From Thereva unica (lineage: Eukaryota; Arthropoda; Insecta; Diptera; Therevidae): a DNA stretch of 64,000 bases. The translations under genes and the position numbers were made by a program. Shown in pieces: positions 34,821-46,250 of the stretch (position 1 is its first letter; the number at the start of each line of letters is the position of its first letter). Location of the stretch: NCBI GenBank assembly GCA_949987705.1, contig OX465283.1, positions 91,065,813 to 91,129,812 of the forward strand, written 5' to 3'. The notes below the pieces were generated by a model. That model had not been told where the DNA came from. It saw nothing but the letters and a program-made list of their open reading frames with translations, and ran no database searches.

Positions 34821-34894
34821 GAGCAAGGGTACTTACTTGCGCCGTTCGTCGGTCTGGTCGTGTCTAGTGAAGGGTGATTGATGCCTTCGCGTTA

Positions 34895-35266
34895 TGCCGC
34901 GTACACACCGGGCCAACGAAGGCCAACGAATGGGATTCGCTGACGTTCGTTGGTTCTGTGTGGACGGTTTAGCAAAAGCCAACGAAGATTCGTTGGCGTT
35001 CGCTTGCAACCCGTAGCGTGGCGGTAACATCAAAGGAAACAAGCCATTTGAGCGAATGTGGTGTGGACGGGCATCGAAGTTTAACCAACGATTGACAGGT
35101 TCGAGGGCCGAAATTTTAAGAATTTGACGTAACCCGAATACCTGTCCCAACGAACGTTTGCTAAACCAACAAATGCTTATGGACGTATCTCCGAACGCGA
35201 ACGAACGTTCGGTAGCCAACGTCGAATGTCGTTGTTGGCCTTCGTTGGGCCGGTGTGTACGCGACA
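34895..35266. mobile_element. Harbinger-type MITE with TTA duplication
   Basis: Ends TGCCGCGTACACACCGGGC (34895) and its mirror (35266), TTA at 34892-34894 and 35267-35269. 372 bp, rich in CCAACGA repeats in both orientations. No ORF of its own. Confidence 0.88.
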
Positions 35267-35480
35267 TTAGACTGCGCTCGTGTTTTTATTTTCACTATTG
35301 TTGTTTTTTTTGTGTTTTTTGTGCACGTTTTTTGTTAGTTATTTCTTCTGTTATTTGATATATCCGCACTTTTTTCACACTTTTTATTTTTTTTTCGTTA
35401 TCGGCGCGTTTTACTGGGACCGGAACAGCACACGTCCGTCCACTTTGCTGTCCTAGCCCAAACCCAAACAAATAAGGCTG

Positions 35481-35735
35481 TTGTCACGGAATCATTCCCT
35501 TCGCCCTTCCTCTGGTTCACCTCTTTTCCGTTGTCCACATGCTATCACAGCAAATTGTGCCACTTTCGGGAGATTCTGCTCTCCTTCGCTTCGGACAATT
35601 CTTTTTCAGATAACCCGTGTGTGTCACTACATTTCCAGTTTAGAAGTCGACCATGTGTTTTCGATATGTTCATTCGGTTGCAAATGTCCTCCGTCGAGTT
35701 AGTTTCCCTGAGGTCGAGTTGATTTCCCTGCGTCC
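35481..35735 (-). pseudogene. Gypsy gag zinc-knuckle fragment
   Basis: The minus strand aligns with the gag at 15.9-16.1 kb: EDICNRMN, GRLLNWKCS and the AKESRISRKW end match EDSCNRMN, GRLRCWNC and AESPENR. The cysteines are partly lost. It abuts an RTE fragment. Confidence 0.6.
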
Positions 35736-35850
35736 TGTGATGAATTCGGTGACTTACCATGTTTTCGCAACCGTACAAAAGAACTACCTTAACGTTGGAG
35801 TGGAACAGCCGCAATTTGGTGTTAGTTGAAATCTGCGTAGATCTCTATTT
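35736..35850 (-). pseudogene. RTE C-terminal fragment
   Basis: LRLFHSNVKVVLLYGCEN matches KLRLFNSNVKAVLLYGCET in the RTE copy at 52.4 kb. The match ends near 35736. Confidence 0.7.
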
Positions 35851-35867
35851 GCGGACCAGGCATAGAG

Positions 35868-36010
35868 GATATACAAGGAGTATAAACTCTTATCTATCTA
35901 TATTAATAAAAGAAAGTGTGTGTCTGTGTATCTGTGTATCTGCCTACCGTCACGCATTTTAGCCAAACTAGAAGAGATAGAAACTGATTTTTTGAAGTGT
36001 TAACTTCTTT
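35868..36010 (+). mobile_element. hAT-MITE terminus followed by a second-type Helitron 5' end
   Basis: 35870-35890 reads GATATACAAGGAGTATAAAC, the terminus of the 49.7-kb MITE family. Then TCTATATTAATAAAAGAAAG (from about 35904) begins a Helitron-like 5' end; its mirror copy is at 58245-58312, sharing GCCAAACTAGAAGAGA. Confidence 0.5.
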
Positions 36011-36039
36011 AGGCGCGTTTGGCACTTTTTCGCTGGGGG

Positions 36040-36243
36040 TAAAACAAAGATGCGGTAAGACCTATGGGGTGCGACAGAGAGGGAGGCCCAACCTTCGCTG
36101 GAAGGATGGCGTGGACCAGGACGCTCAGAGTTTAGGGATGCCAAACTGGATGACATCGGCTCAGAATCGGGACCGGTGGAGAGAACAGTTGCGCGAGGCC
36201 AGGACCGGATCCCGGTTGTAGAGCCGTTAAAGTAAGTAAGTAA
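36040..36243 (+). pseudogene. LINE C-terminus and 3' tail (RTE/Proto2-like)
   Basis: Reads RQRGRPNLRWKDGVDQD, then NRDRWREQLREARTGSRL and stop, the conserved end of many RTE-like ORF2 proteins, followed by a short TAAG repeat tail. A 5'-truncated insertion of a family different from the 50-kb RTE. Confidence 0.75.
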
Positions 36244-36253
36244 AACAAAGAAT

Positions 36254-37090
36254 TCGCGACACGCGCATTTTGTTGCTACACCCGTTTCTGGACACTTGTT
36301 GGCGACACGCGCACTTTGTTGCTCACTCGTTTCTGGGCACTTGTGCCTATGCAGCTGGCTAGAGCATGGAAACTTTTAGTTGAGCTCCACTTACAAACAG
36401 CAGCGTATAATTATATGTGTGCGAGGCAAAATAGTCCGCGCTTGGTGAGAGGGATTGGGTTTGAATGTTGCAATGCAGAAGCTGCTCTCAGCATTCGTTT
36501 AATATTCTCGCGCCGCTCTCAAAATTCATGTCGTATTCTCGCACGCCATCGCTGCTGTCTGTTACTGGACCTCGACTAAAAGTGCCCCAGATATGTAAGT
36601 AAAATTTGGTCGAGCTAGAGCAACAGACAGCAGCGAATATGTGCGAGAGGATGAAATGAATGCTAAGTCGCAATGCAGATCCGCTCTCAAAATCCATGGC
36701 ATATTCTCACACCCATTCATTTCATATTTTCGCAATGCAGACGCCGCTCTTAGCATTCATTTCATCCTCTCGCACACATTCGCTGCTGTGTGCGATGGCG
36801 TGCGAGAATATGACATGAATTTTGAGAGCGGCGCCAGAATATAAAACGAATGCTGAGAGCAGCTTCTGCATTGCAACATTCAAACCCAATCCCTCTCACC
36901 AAGCGCGGGATATTTTGCCTCGCACACATATAATTATACGCTGCTGTTTGTAAGTGGAGCTCAACCAAAAGTTTCCATGCTCTAGCCAGCTGCATAGGCA
37001 CAAGTGCCCAGAAACGGGTGCGAAGCAAAAATGCGCGTGACCATCGCTGCTGTCTGACCTCGACTAAAAGTTGCCATGCTCTAGCCAGCT
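36254..37090. mobile_element. Large fold-back element
   Basis: The left arm (about 36254-36556) and right arm (about 36785-37060) are nearly perfect reverse complements (for example CTGGGCACTTGTGCCTATGC against its mirror). The middle (36620-36780) is itself palindromic (GAGAGGATGAAATGAATGCT / mirror). ORF-like stretches on both strands are the same arm read twice. No target duplication settled. Confidence 0.8.
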
Positions 37091-38059
37091 AAATAGCTGC
37101 AATATTTAAATATTTTGCTTGGATTAATCGCTCTCGGCGACATGGAATACGTTTCGGCGTTTCGCCTATTCGACTGCGCGTCTATATTTTACGTACATAT
37201 CTGGGGCAGTACCCCAGTAGGGAAAATCGCAAGTATTTACTGTGGGAAGTCGATTTGGAAGTACTTCTTTAGTTAGTGTTTTCTGTAATGAGTTATAAGT
37301 AATGCAGAGGAGAATGGGTTTGGTGACCATGCGTTTGATTTCGCGCAAAAAGCGTGTTGAAAAACTTCGTAGCTGCTCGTTTTCTTTGTTAATTATCTCA
37401 GTTATCTCAGCCATTAAGTTTCTGATCTTTAATGTATAAACATATATTTGAATTTATGTTTATGATATAAATATAAATCGCTTAATTTTAATTATTTTAC
37501 TGGTTCTGAAAAAATTCAAATTGAATTCAGTAGATTCCCATAAAAATTTAGATCCGTGACTTTGGCTGAATATAATATGACTTTTTTTGCATATTTGCAC
37601 AATGTTTAAAATAGCAAAAATTTCTGTTTCGTGACTATTGCATCAACCCGACGATATGTACTGTGTACTATGTACTACATATTTCCTATGAACTATGTAC
37701 TATGTATTTATAGATATTAGCTACTATTTTTAATAAAAACTACTTTATCCCAGTCATCCATCGTCCGATCTTTGTGTGATCAGTTTAAGACAAATATTTT
37801 AATTTCCAAAACATTGCAACACATTTTGGAGTGAGTGGATATAAGTAACAATTAAATAAACTGTAACAGAATATTCATAAATAAAATATATTAATCCTTA
37901 TCGTCTTGTATTAAGATTGATTTGGACATTTAGACTAGCCATAGAAGTTAACACTTCTAAAGTGTGGTCCTACGCACACTCGTTTTTTTTTGTAGATGCA
38001 TGGATACCCCAGAAGGTGGAAGTAAGTTTCCGTTTTTCGCTATTTTGATTAGTTTTTTT
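37091..38059. other. AT-rich stretch, no gene seen
   Basis: Includes a TACTATGTACTA-type imperfect repeat near 37650-37705. An 82-codon minus-strand frame at 37166-37414 matches nothing I know. Confidence 0.4.
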
Positions 38060-38552
38060 AATTAATTAATTAGTACGATTTTTCACCATTTTTTACGCTC
38101 TACGCCTGGTATCTCGGCTAATGTATATCGTAGAACTTTTTTTTCTATTGCATAAAAAGTAACTGACTGGCAGACAACGCACAACCTAAACCGCTAGAGG
38201 TAAAGGGCTGAAATTTTGACAGTGCATCCTTAGCGATTTTTCGAAATTCATCCCCTAAGGGGGTGAAATGGGGTCAACTCAAAACCGCTATAGCTATAAG
38301 GCTGAAATTGTGACAGTGCATCTCTATAATGACGTGGACATCCACTAAGAAGCGATTTTTCGAAGTTCATCCCCTAAGGGGTTGAAATGGGGTTTATCTA
38401 AATCGCTATAGTTATAGGGCTGAAATTTTGACAGTGCATCTCTATAATGGCGTGGACATCCACTATACAGCGATTTTTCGAAATTCATCCCCTAAGGGTG
38501 AAATGGGGTTAACCCAAACCGCTGGAGCTATAGGGCTGAAATTTTGACAGTC
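38060..38552 (+). repeat. Second minisatellite (116-118 bp), left half
   Basis: GACAG of the TTTTGACAGTGCATC block falls at 38218, 38312, 38430 and 38546: one 94-bp and then 118- and 116-bp steps. The unit includes CGATTTTTCGAAATTCATCC and GTGAAATGGGGTT. A leader (38065-38135) with TTTTTCACCATTTTTTACG also occurs inverted at 56580-56650. The BEL element cuts the array here. Confidence 0.85.
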
Positions 38553-38556
38553 CCCG

Positions 38557-40120
38557 TGTTCCGGCTACACTGAAAATCAAAAAAGAAACCAAGGAACAAG
38601 GAATATTAAATAAAACCACAAAATTCACTATTTTCTTCATTTTATTTTTAAAAGTAAAAAAAAGAACCTGCAAAAAGAAAAAAAACCCTGAAAACGAAAT
38701 AAAAAGGGATAAATAAATAAAAAACGCCAAATTTACTATATCTTTTAATTTTATTGAAAAATAAACAAAACAAAATTACATCGCCACATAAAAATCACAA
38801 AAACACACGTACAAAGACATCACTACACAAAGGTAAACACAAAAATTCATACCTGAAAATAAACAGATTAATCAAAATTAAATGCAAAAAAATACGTACC
38901 TTTTTTTAAAACAACGAGAATGAAAAATCCAAGTCCAAGTCGATGAAGAAAAACCCATCAGAAAATCCATTTAAAAGATGCCAAAATGCCGTCGGCAAAT
39001 CGACATTCTGTAAACAAAAAAAGATTACTAAAAATACACAACAGATTCCACAAATTACTCACCTGACAACCCCAATGGAGTGATCGCGGGCTCCTCCTCA
39101 TTTCATCCCCCACTATAATCCTGAAAATATAGATAAAAATTAGTAAATAAACGAAAATCAAAATACTATACTTACCCAGATGCAAGAAAACTCCATTTGA
39201 CAGCCGTAAGATAAACAAGAACAGCTGATCGGACATCGCACGCCGATCTAGTACATAAACCCGAAATTATGTACTTCGAGAACGCCAAAGGATAGCCGCA
39301 GCTATTGTTCAAGTAGAAATAAATACCGACGCACAGACGGCGTTAAATCAGATTGCTTTTAATCTTTCTAGAGTCTTGAACTAGAAGATAAAATCGGTAT
39401 TGAGATTTTAACAATAAAGCAATTTCAAAGAATCTGCTCAAGTATCGAACTTAGCATTCTGGAAAGACAGAATTGAGGTCTTTCCCCAGCAAAAAGAATC
39501 TGCTCAAGTATCGAACTTAGCATTCTGAAAAGACAGAATTGAGGTCTTTTCCTAGTAAAGCCCGAATTAAAGACCGTCTTGAAGTCTTTACTGCAGCAGT
39601 AACTTAATCATCAAAGTTGATTTCAGCAGTTACTCTAACCAACCACAGAGGGACGAATTTGCGAAGAAACAAGGCAAAGCAGTCCAACAAGCAGCCACCA
39701 GGGCAGCAAGCAGAAACCAGGGCAGCAAGCAGCAACCAGGCAGCAAGCAACAAGCAAATCCCAAGCGATTCACAAGAAACGAAACCAGAGTGCAGCAACA
39801 CAAAGGTTATTCCTGGCTGTTCTAATTGCAGAACACATCAGTCGAAACATCAATCATCACGCTGACAGATAGGTGGCGTTATTCATTTAAGTTACCAGAG
39901 CAAGCAATATTTTGGTAATTTTTATTTACAAAACAAATACGAAATTTCAAGTAATAAATAACGAATTAAAGATTGAATTGAATTATTTTGGCAATTTGTT
40001 GAATTTTTATTGAATTTATATTTGAGAAAATCTAAGAATTAATTGTGAATAAATAGTAATTTTGATTAGTGGAAAAGGTTATCTGTTTATTGAATCACAC
40101 CCTAATTCTAATTCTGAACA
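38557..40120 (+). repeat. BEL 5' LTR, 1,564 bp
   Basis: Starts TGTTCCGGC and ends TCTGAACA, so TGTTC/GAACA are inverted at the ends. The right edge is set by the adjacent PBS. Contains two direct copies of AGAATCTGCTCAAGTATCGA (39430, 39488) and Gln-codon-rich CAGCAAGCAG repeats near 39690-39750. Unusually long for a BEL LTR. Confidence 0.85.
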
Positions 40121-40138
40121 TTGGTCCTTCGAGCCGGA
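40121..40138 (+). other. BEL primer binding site
   Basis: TTGGTCCTTCGAGCCGGA, a form common in BEL/Pao elements, directly after the LTR. Confidence 0.8.
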
Positions 40139-40178
40139 TCGTGATTCAATAAGATAACTCAAGCCGCAATTCAGAAAC

Positions 40179-41090
40179 ATGGAAGAATTACTCAATCATC
40201 AAAAACGACTTCGAGAACGCATCGAGAAGGCATATCGCAACTTTTCCAAGGATGGACTAAGTAGAAAAACGGAAACATACTTCCAAAAGAAACTCGACGG
40301 TCTCGATGACAACTGGAAAAAGTTCCGCAATAACGAGGAGAAAATAATGAGCAAGACGCTAAGTGAAGCCGAACACAAGCATCCATACTTCAAGGACGAT
40401 TGGTACGCAGAAGTGAAAGAAAATACCTCAAGATCCGTCCAGCCGCAGACCCAAGAGTCGAGCAGTCATCAACAGATCTAAATAATAGTCAAATTGCTCA
40501 CCATAACAACGCGGTAAAACTTCCACGAATCTCAATACCCACATTCGCAGGCGACTTACAGAAACTACCGACCGAAACTCACGAGCAGTGGGAGCAATCC
40601 CAGAGTACTAAGTCAAGGCAAACCATTCCGACATGGCCACAACTGCATACTTTCCTCGAAACGAGATTCAGGACCTTAGAAGCTGTCAACAACCCATCAA
40701 ACAGCAAGCATGAACATCACGAGAGCAAAGCCAGGGAGCACCCAAGAAGAAGAACCCAAACCTTCCACGTCACAAATCAAAGCGTATGCATCCTGTGCAA
40801 AGGCGCACATGCCATAGGGAAATACCCCAAATATGTGCAGTTCAGCATCGATGAGAGATTTAAAACAGTCAAATCAAAGGATCTATGCATCAATTGCCTG
40901 AGAGCAGGCCATCGCTCATCACAGTGTCCCAGTAAAGGTAGGTGTTTCCAATGCGGAAAGACTCACCATACAACCTTACACAGAATCCAGTCAGCGAGTC
41001 AAACCAACAGCAGCGTTTCACCGCCTTCAAGTTCAAACAATGAATTACCATCCAACCAAACACAAACATACTTCGCTCAGGCAGCACCTT
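40179..41090 (+). pseudogene. BEL gag, internally deleted
   Basis: The N-terminus (ATG 40179, helical MEELLNHQKRLRERIEKAYR) runs to a stop at 40479-40481; the next part is in another frame (from 40400), so there is a frameshift near 40480. After SIPTFAGD (40530) the usual capsid core is shortened to about 60 residues. The BEL-type Cys/His array is complete: CILCKGAH, CINCLRAGHRSSQC and CFQCGKTHHTTLH (40790-40980). Confidence 0.82.
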
Positions 41091-44074
41091 ACGACTGCCG
41101 ACAAGTACTATTAGCCACAGCCCTGGTCACCGTAGTATCTCCAACTGGACGAGAGCAGGTCTGCAGAGCACTCATTGATCCCGGATCTCAATCCTCATTC
41201 GTACGTGAGGCAGTGGTTCAAGATCTACAACTCAAAAGGGAGCCAATACAAACCGCATTAAGCGTGATCTTGATGCCAGCGGGGAAAATCACGAGATGGG
41301 CCTCGCTGCAACTAAAGACACGAAACCAACAGGCGAAGAACATCCAGGTCCAGGCAATGGTAATTAACAAAATAACTAATCCATTACCAAATAGTGAATG
41401 TTCTAGCAAGGATTGGGCGCACTTAAAGGGTCTCGAATTAGCGAATCCAACGTTCCACAAGCCGGGTCACATCGACATCCTTTTGGGAGCAGATGTATTC
41501 CCCATGATCATCTTGGCCGGCCTAAGGAAAGGCAACGAGGAAGCCCCAGTGGGACAAAACACGGTGTTTGGGTGGATCATCTCTGGGAAGACGACTCCAG
41601 CTGCACGAGCAAGTGCACATGTGAAAACATTTTTCACCGAGGTGACTCCTAACGACGAGCTAAAGAGATTCTGGGAACTAGAAGAACTTCCATCAAGATC
41701 CAAATGGACAACCGAAGAAACCCGTTGCGAAAACCATTTCAACAACAACGTCACTAGATGCAGCAACGGACGTTACCAAGTCCGGCTTCCATTTGTAGCT
41801 GATAAAGTACAACTTGGCGCATCAAGACACATCGCCATTCGAACATTGATGCAGATGGAGAAACGATTCCAACAAGATCCTGACCTGAAAGCAGACTACG
41901 TCAAATGCATACAGGAATATTTGACGTTAGGACACATGGTGCCTACCAACACTCCAGAATCAGCACTTCAAAATCAATTGCCCAACGACACAACAACATA
42001 TCGATGCTGTTACTTACCTCACCATGCTGTCATCAAACCGAGCAGCACGACCACCAAACTGAGAGTAGTTTTCGACGCATCCCGTCCGACTGCCAACGGA
42101 AACTCACTCAATAGCGTATTACTGAATGGTCCAGTGATACAAGACTCTTTGATGTCTACTCTCATGCGATGGAGAAAATATCGAATTGCTTACATGGCCG
42201 ACATCGAGAAGATGTACCGGCAGATACGAGTTCATCCAGACGATGCCGATTACCAGCGGATTGTTTGGAGGGAATCACCAGATCAGCCTATACGAGACTA
42301 CAAACTCTTGACTGTGACGTTCGGAACAAAGAGCGCTCCTTTCCTTGCCATCCGAACCATGCACCAATTGGCGAAAGATGAAGCAGAAATGTTCCAAATC
42401 GGATCCAACGCTGTACTCAACGATTTCTACGTTGACGATTTGATGACTGGCGCAGATAACATAGAAGAAGCAAGAGAGAAACAAAAACAATTAATTCAGC
42501 TTCTCCGAGCTGGAGGGCTAGAGCTCCGAAAATGAGCCGCGAATCACAACACCATCTTGGAAGAAGTTCCGGCAACCGATCGAGAGGTCTCATTTCCACT
42601 CGCAGTGAATGCAGAAGAAGTCAAAGCTCTTGGCTTATTATGGAATCCTGCCAGCGATACACTGTCGTACAAGGTCAGCATGGAGTCAGCACCAGAAACA
42701 TATACAAAACGGAAAATATTGTCCGAAATTGCGAAGCTGTTCGACCCCATCGGCTGGCTAACCCCAGTAACAATTAATGCCAAAATTTTAATACAAAGTC
42801 TTTGGCTGACGAAACTCGACTGGGATGAAACAGTCCCGATCAACATCGATCAACAATGGCGAAAGTTCCGAGCAGACCTCCAAGTCATCCAAACTATTCA
42901 AATCCAGCGATGGATTGAAGCTCACAACAAAATCCAGAACATCGAAATCCATGGATTTTGCGACGCATCCATCAAAGCATATGCAGCAGCCGTATACATC
43001 CGGACACAGGACGAAGACGGCAACTGCTATTGTCACTTAATCGCTGCCAAAAGCAAAGTGGCACCCATCAAGACCATCTCACTGCCAAAGCTAGAGTTAT
43101 GCGGAGCACACTTGTTGGCCAAATTACTGGCGCAAGTAAAGGACGACATGAAGTTCGAGCAGGTAACTACACATGCTTGGACTGATTCTACAATTGTACT
43201 CGCATGGTTGAGAAAACACCCATCATCATGGGAAACATTTGGGGCGAACAGGGTCTCACAAATACATCAGCTGCTAGACCAAAGTAGCTGGAATCATGTT
43301 AGAACAGAAGACAACCCTACCGACTGTGCCACAAGAGGACTATCACCGAGTGAATTAAAACTCTATAAGTTATGGTGGACAGGTCCGCATTGGCTCCAAC
43401 AGACAAAGGAGCACTTGCCTAAACAGAAAGAAATCCAAGATACCACGGTGGGAGTACGAAAAACCACCACCAATCTTCATATCGAAGTAGATCCCTCCAA
43501 TCACGATCTGATCAACAAATATTCTTCATTGACGAAATTACTACGTGTCACGGCATACTGTCGACGATGGTTAAAAGCATCAAAATCATCATCCAGCCTT
43601 CCTCAGCCTAGCTACCTAACTTCAAGAGAAATTCAAGCAGCCCTAAAGTGCTGGATAAAAAACGTCCAAACCCAGGAATTTGAAGAGGAGAGACGAGCGA
43701 TCCAATCCAAACTCCCAGTATCCAGCAAAAGTAAGCTCATCAGATTGACCCCGTTCCTCGATCAAGAAGGTATTTTGAGAGTAGGAGGGCGCATCCAAAA
43801 TGCCAATACAACATTCTCCGAGAGCCATCCCATTATCTTACCAGATAATAGTCCACTATCTAAACTCATCATCGACAATACACATCGTACGACATTACAC
43901 GGGGGTACGCAACTGATGTTACACACGCTGAGACAAAAGTATTGGATACTGAACGCACGAAACGCAATAAGACGGCATAATCATAAATGTATGCAGTGTT
44001 TTCACCAATCAGCAACGAACCCTAAAGAAAAAATAGTACAATGGCGTTTCCGTCGGAAAACAAAAACATCGTAA
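41090..44074 (+). pseudogene. BEL pol: protease, RT, RNase H, integrase zinc domain; integrase core missing
   Basis: Protease CRALIDPGSQSSFVREAV at about 41165-41215. RT: RVVFDASRPT, YMADIEKMYRQIRVHPDD and the catalytic YVDDLMTG at about 42430. A TGA at 42533-42535 replaces the Trp of the conserved ELRKWA motif, the one clear nonsense change. After it, FDPIGWLTPVTI, RNase H (HGFCDASIKAYAAAVYIR, AWTDSTIVLAW, DNPTDCATRG) and the integrase HHCC region (HRTTLHGG, then HNHKCMQCFH) follow. The frame ends at 44074 with no DDE core, so roughly 1-1.5 kb is missing before the polypurine tract. Confidence 0.88.
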
Positions 44075-44114
44075 CCGGCTTCCTCGAAACATTTTATTTG
44101 AAGCTTAACGCTTC

Positions 44115-44127
44115 AAGGCGGGGAGAA
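44115..44127 (+). other. Polypurine tract
   Basis: AAGGCGGGGAGAA directly before the 3' LTR; primes plus-strand DNA synthesis. Confidence 0.85.
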
Positions 44128-45434
44128 TGTTCCGGCTACACTGAAAATCAAAAAAGAAACCAAGGAACAAGGAATATTAAATAAAACCACAAAATTCACT
44201 ATTTTCTTCATTTTATTTTTAAAAGTAAAAAAAAGAACCTGCAAAAAGAAAAAAAACCCTGAAAACGAAATAAAAAGGGATAAATAAATAAAAAACGCCA
44301 AATTTACTATATCTTTTAATTTTATTGAAAAATAAACAAAACAAAATTACATCGCCACATAAAAATCACAAAAACACACGTACAAAGACATCACTACACA
44401 AAGGTAAACACAAAAATTCATACCTGAAAATAAACAGATTAATCAAAATTAAATGCAAAAAAATACGTACCTTTTTTTAAAACAACGAGAATGAAAAATC
44501 CAAGTCCAAGTCGATGAAGAAAAACCCATCAGAAAATCCATTTAAAAGATGCCAAAATGCCGTCGGCAAATCGACATTCTGTAAACAAAAAAAGATTACT
44601 AAAAATACACAACAGATTCCACAAATTACTCACCTGACAACCCCAATGGAGTGATCGCGGGCTCCTCCTCATTTCATCCCCCACTATAATCCTGAAAATA
44701 TAGATAAAAATTAGTAAATAAACGAAAATCAAAATACTATACTTACCCAGATGCAAGAAAACTCCATTTGACAGCCGTAAGATAAACAAGAACAGCTGAT
44801 CGGACATCGCACGCCGATCTAGTACATAAACCCGAAATTATGTACTTCGAGAACGAAGCCCCCTGCCAAAGGATAGCCGCAGCTATTGTTCAAGTAGAAA
44901 TAAATACCGACGCACAGACGGCGTTAAATCAGATTGCTTTTAATCTTTCTAGAGTCTTGAACTAGAAGATAAAATCGGTATTGAGATTTTAACAATAAAG
45001 CAATTTCAAAGAATCTGCTCAAGTATCGAACTTAGCATTCTGGAAAGACAGAATTGAGGTCTTTCCCCAGCAAAAAGAATCTGCTCAAGTATCGAACTTA
45101 GCATTCTGAAAAGACAGAATTGAGGTCTTTTCCTAGTAAAGCCCGAATTAAAGACAGTCTTGAAGTCTTTACTGCAGCAATAACTTAATCATCAAAGTTG
45201 ATTTCAGCAGTTACTCTAACCAACCACAGAGGGACGAATTTGCGAAGAAACAAGGCAAAGCAGTCCAACAAGCAGCCACCAGGGCAGCAAGCAGAAACCA
45301 GGGCAGCAAGCAGCAACCAGGCAGCAAGCAACAAGCAAATCCCAAGCGATTCACAAGAAACGAAACCAGAGTGCAGCAACACAAAGGTTATTCCTGGCTG
45401 TTCTAATTGCAGAACACATCAGTCGAAACATCAA
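44128..45434 (+). repeat. BEL 3' LTR, truncated
   Basis: Matches 38557-39853 of the 5' LTR. By eye I found a 10-bp extra AAGCCCCCTG near 44857 and about two substitutions (near 45155 and 45180). It then joins minisatellite sequence, lacking the last 267 bp. Confidence 0.85.
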
Positions 45435-45435
45435 G

Positions 45436-45760
45436 GGTGAAATGGGGTAACCATACTACTGGAGCTATGGGGCTGAAATTTTGACAGTGCATTCCTATAA
45501 TGGCGTGGACATCCACTAAGAAGCGATTTTTCGAAATTCATCCCCTAAAGGGTGAAATGGGGTAACCATACTACTGGAGCTATAGGGCTGAAATTTTGAC
45601 AGTGCATCCCTATAATGACGTGGGCATCCACTAAGAGGCGATTAATCGAAATTCACCCCCTAAGGGGATGAAATGGGGTTAACCCAAACCTCTGAAGCTG
45701 AAGGGCTGAAATTTTGACAGTGCATCCCTATATCTCGAAGAAATGAATGACTCGAAATTC
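45436..45760 (+). repeat. Second minisatellite, right half
   Basis: GACAG falls at 45483, 45598 and 45716 (115- and 118-bp steps), the same unit and strand as 38160-38552. About 65 bp of one unit is missing at the BEL junction. Confidence 0.85.
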
Positions 45761-46250
45761 GCTTTATTTAATATTCATTTGTGATTGCTTCATAATTTCT
45801 TGCACCCAAGTAAATAGGCGAACAAACATAACGAACGAACGTCAAACCCTAAAATGTCACTTCTCTTGATGACATATACATGCCAATCTCTGCTTCAAAA
45901 CTTGCAGATTTTTTGAGCAGAGGTGATATACGCAGCAATTTGTTTAAAAAATTTATTAAAAAAATGCGCTGTAATAAACCCTTTGTAGGGATAATAACAG
46001 CTGACTTTTTTGTTTGCTCTTTTTTTTTGGAGGGAAACATTGCGCATAATAAACAGTTTTTATTTAAAGGCGTTGCAAGGCACGCGGGTTTTATGCCGTT
46101 CATGGGTCTCATTTTTGGTCACAGATGTCGCCTAGCTCTAATATCGTGCCTCACATGAAGTTAGCTGAATTTTACCTATTTCGACGATTTCTTCAAAATA
46201 AAGTTAGTCGAAATGGAATAATGCAAAAAAAATCATTTCAAATTAATAAG

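Larger units (their letters stand above)
38557..45434 (+). mobile_element. BEL/Pao retrotransposon, young but defective
   Basis: Two LTRs, PBS, gag-pol and a polypurine tract are visible. The 3' LTR lacks its last 267 bp or so along with flanking minisatellite. The integrase core and much of gag are deleted. LTR copies are almost identical, so insertion was recent. It splits the second minisatellite. Confidence 0.9.

Noticed and set aside
36316..37028. A pair of 87-88-codon frames on opposite strands
   Set aside because: The two arms of the fold-back element give the same translation; no stable gene structure.
37166..37414. 82-codon minus-strand frame
   Set aside because: No domain, no splice or promoter context, and adjacent to a fold-back element; likely chance.
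38509..39801. Small hydrophobic and Cys-rich frames (also at 44113-45382)
   Set aside because: They lie in the two BEL LTRs and are duplicated with them; no coding signature.
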